A DNA stretch of 64,000 bases from Paracoccaceae bacterium (GTDB lineage Bacteria > Pseudomonadota > Alphaproteobacteria > Rhodobacterales > Rhodobacteraceae), in contig JAAFAB010000002.1 of the NCBI GenBank assembly GCA_018222585.1, positions 682,001 through 746,000 of the forward strand, read 5' to 3'. The notes below the pieces were generated by a model. It was not told the origin of the DNA. It was given only the letters and a program-made list of their open reading frames with translations, and did not search any database. Position numbers and translations under genes: made by a program. Of the stretch, positions 62,296 to 64,000 are shown in pieces; positions within the stretch are counted from its first letter, which is position 1, and every line of letters begins with the position of its first letter.

Positions 62296-62823
62296 ATGAT
62301 CCGGCGGCTGCTCGATATGCTCTACCTGGCCGGAGGCGCCGTGGCCGCCCTGGCCATCCTGTCCATCTGCCTGCTGGTCGCGGCGCAGGTGGGTCTCAAC
62401 ATCCTGGCGCGGGTCGGCGGCCCGGCCTGGTCCTACACCATTCCCTCCTATGCCGATTTCGCCGGGTTCTTCCTGGCCGCCGCCAGTTTCATGGCCCTGG
62501 CCCATACCCTGCGCGCCGGCGTGCACATCCGCGTCAACCTTCTGATTTCGCGCCTGAGTCCCCGCGCGACCTGGGTGCTCGAGATGCTCACGCTGGCACT
62601 TGCGGCGGCGCTCTCGGCCTATGCCACGCGCTATGCCATCGGCCTGACCTACGAGAGCTGGGACTATGGCGACATGTCCTCGGGGATCGTCGCGGTGCCG
62701 TTGTGGATCCCGCAGTTGTTCATGGATGCGGGGCTGGCGCTGCTGACGCTGGCCTTCCTCGACACGCTGATCGAGAGCCTGCGTGCCCGCCGTCCCGTCA
62801 TCGCAGATGCAGGAGAAGCCTGA
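62296..62823 (+). CDS. TRAP transporter small permease (DctQ type)
   Basis: 175 aa with four hydrophobic helices (GGAVAALAILSICLLVAAQV, YADFAGFFLAAASFMALAHT, WVLEMLTLALAAALSAYATR and LFMDAGLALLTLAFLDTLIE). The H-T-L-R-x-G-V-H-I-R-V-N motif (HTLRAGVHIRVNLL) is the DctQ signature. ATG 62296 follows CATGAGGGCGCG. Its stop overlaps the next start by 1 bp (TGATG). Confidence 0.9.
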   Translation: MIRRLLDMLYLAGGAVAALAILSICLLVAAQVGLNILARVGGPAWSYTIPSYADFAGFFLAAASFMALAHTLRAGVHIRVNLLISRLSPRATWVLEMLTLALAAALSAYATRYAIGLTYESWDYGDMSSGIVAVPLWIPQLFMDAGLALLTLAFLDTLIESLRARRPVIADAGEA

Positions 62824-64000
62824 TGTCCGATCCCGTCGTCTTCTCGATCCTGCTGGTGGTGCTGATGGTGCTGCTGGCCGCCGGCACCTGGGTAGCCGTG
62901 TCGCTGCTGGCGCTGGCGCTCTTTGCCATGACCTTCTTCGCCGATGCGCCGCAGGGGCTGGTCCTGGCCACGAGCCTCTGGGGCCACTCGCATTCCTGGT
63001 CGCTGGCCTCGCTGCCGCTGTTCATCCTGATGGGGGAAATCCTGCTGCGTTCGCGCCTGTCGCAGGACATGTTTTCGGGCCTCGCGCCCTGGCTGGGCCG
63101 GGTGCCGGGGCGGCTGCTGCACGTCAACGTCCTGGGCTGCGCGATCTTCGCCGCCGTCTCGGGCTCCTCGGCGGCCACGGCGGCCACCATCGGGCGGATG
63201 TCGGTACCTGAACTGACCGAGCGCGGCTATCCGCAAAGCCTGATCCTCGGGACCCTTGCGGGCTCGGCCACGCTGGGCTTCCTGATCCCGCCCTCGATCA
63301 TCCTGATCGTCTACGGCGTGGCGACGGAGCAGAGCATCGCCCGCCTGTTCATGGCCGGCGTGCTGCCGGGGATCATGCTGGTGGCGCTCTTCGGCGGCTA
63401 TGTCAGCCTGCGTGCCATGCTCTCGCCCTCTATCATCCCCGAGGAAAGCCAGAGCTTCACCCTGCGTGAGAAGCTGCATGCCTCGCGGCGGCTGATCCCG
63501 GTGATGCTGCTGATCCTCGGGGTGATCGGGTCGATCTACTCGGGCGTGGCCTCGCCCACCGATGCCGCTGCCGTCGGGGTGATCCTGTCGACCCTGCTGG
63601 CCTTTGCCTCTGGCGGGTTCAACTGGACAAGCTTCCGCGAGGCGCTGATGTCGGCCACGCGCACGTCCTGCATGATCGCCTTCATCCTGATGGGCGCGGC
63701 CTTCCTGGCGATCGCCATGGGCTTCACCGGCATCCCCCGCAACCTGGCCGCCTGGATCGGTGGCATGGAGCTCTCTCCCGGCGCGCTGCTGCTCGCGTTG
63801 ACGGTATTCTTCATCGTGCTGGGCTGCTTCCTCGACGGGATCTCGGTCGTGGTGCTGACCACCTCGATCATCCTGCCGATGGTCGAGGCCGTGGGGATCG
63901 ACCCGATGTGGTTCGGCATCTACCTGGTGCTGGTGGTCGAGATGAGCCAGATCACCCCGCCCGTGGGCTTCAACCTCTTCGTCATCCAGGGGCTGACGGG
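62823..64000 (+). CDS. TRAP transporter large permease (DctM type), 3' end outside the window
   Basis: The first 392 codons of a DctM protein, still open at the window edge (the family is about 425-440 aa, so only the end is missing). Helix-rich sequence with SLPLFILMGEILLRSRLSQD, SGSSAATAATIGRMSVPEL, GSATLGFLIPPSIILIVYGV, GVASPTDAAAVGVILS and LVVEMSQITPPVGFNLFVIQ. Forms the membrane path with the preceding DctQ. A pxpA gene might follow beyond the edge; that is only a guess from the nearby pxpBC. Confidence 0.93.
   Translation, partial: MSDPVVFSILLVVLMVLLAAGTWVAVSLLALALFAMTFFADAPQGLVLATSLWGHSHSWSLASLPLFILMGEILLRSRLSQDMFSGLAPWLGRVPGRLLHVNVLGCAIFAAVSGSSAATAATIGRMSVPELTERGYPQSLILGTLAGSATLGFLIPPSIILIVYGVATEQSIARLFMAGVLPGIMLVALFGGYVSLRAMLSPSIIPEESQSFTLREKLHASRRLIPVMLLILGVIGSIYSGVASPTDAAAVGVILSTLLAFASGGFNWTSFREALMSATRTSCMIAFILMGAAFLAIAMGFTGIPRNLAAWIGGMELSPGALLLALTVFFIVLGCFLDGISVVVLTTSIILPMVEAVGIDPMWFGIYLVLVVEMSQITPPVGFNLFVIQGLT

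Overview
The window reads as one 64 kb piece of a high-GC alphaproteobacterial chromosome, almost certainly from the Rhodobacterales (Roseobacter/Paracoccus/Rhodobacter group). The evidence is the gene set and order: glyQ and glyS separated by a small unknown gene, a glyS-ppdK neighbourhood, a folB with a long C-terminal extension next to folP, aa3 oxidase ctaD beside a c550-type cytochrome and lipB, a nepR-ecfG-kinase/phyR general stress locus, several TRAP transporters, and the dispersed 'cctccggcgggagtatttt' repeat. No database search was possible; calls come from motifs, family memory and gene context.

Layout. 1-4.7 kb: 3' end of a urease accessory operon (ureE end with a His-rich tail, ureF, ureG) running into trkH, then cysG. 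4.8-13.6 kb: a SPOR/peptidoglycan-binding protein whose trypsin-like domain has lost its catalytic triad, then glyQ, a small membrane-anchored unknown, glyS and a PPDK-type enzyme, with copies of a dispersed repeat in the gaps. 13.8-21.8 kb: a SleB-type hydrolase, folB-folP, a META/MliC-like lipoprotein-type gene, ilvC divergent from two Lrp/AsnC regulators, a UbiH-type hydroxylase and a HAD pyrimidine nucleotidase. 21.9-30.6 kb: GntR regulator, a GT2 glycosyltransferase with a GspE/MshE N-terminal domain, carA, yqeY, DUF3008, DUF2244, ctaD, cytochrome c, lipB.

30.9-53.4 kb is accessory DNA beginning at a tRNA-Leu(GAG). It holds an excisionase-like remnant, a TRAP transporter plus MarR and an acyl-CoA ligase/enoyl-CoA hydratase/SDR set (probable CoA-dependent acid catabolism), then a seven-gene catabolic and uptake operon (DUF1185-like protein, alpha/beta hydrolase, aldehyde dehydrogenase, amino-acid-type ABC transporter, Fe-alcohol dehydrogenase) with a divergent GntR. 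This operon is bracketed by two broken IS5-family copies. After it come a membrane-anchored AraC regulator divergent from a hydrolase over a perfect 22-bp-spaced direct repeat, another hydrolase, a rhamnan-synthesis-F-like protein and a malonyl-CoA synthetase gene with a one-base frameshift.

53.6-64 kb: an amidoligase/class-I glutamine amidotransferase pair (peptide-type metabolite chemistry of unknown product), the complete general stress response core (HWE/HisKA_2 kinase, ecfG, nepR, phyR) with a perfect EcfG-type promoter, DUF1328, and 5-oxoprolinase subunits pxpB-pxpC divergent from a second TRAP transporter over a 21-bp palindrome; the last gene runs off the window. The most unusual items are the amidoligase pair, the triad-less protease-like protein, the IS-bracketed catabolic operon, and the AraC direct-repeat operator. 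I found no CRISPR array, no prophage and no rRNA.
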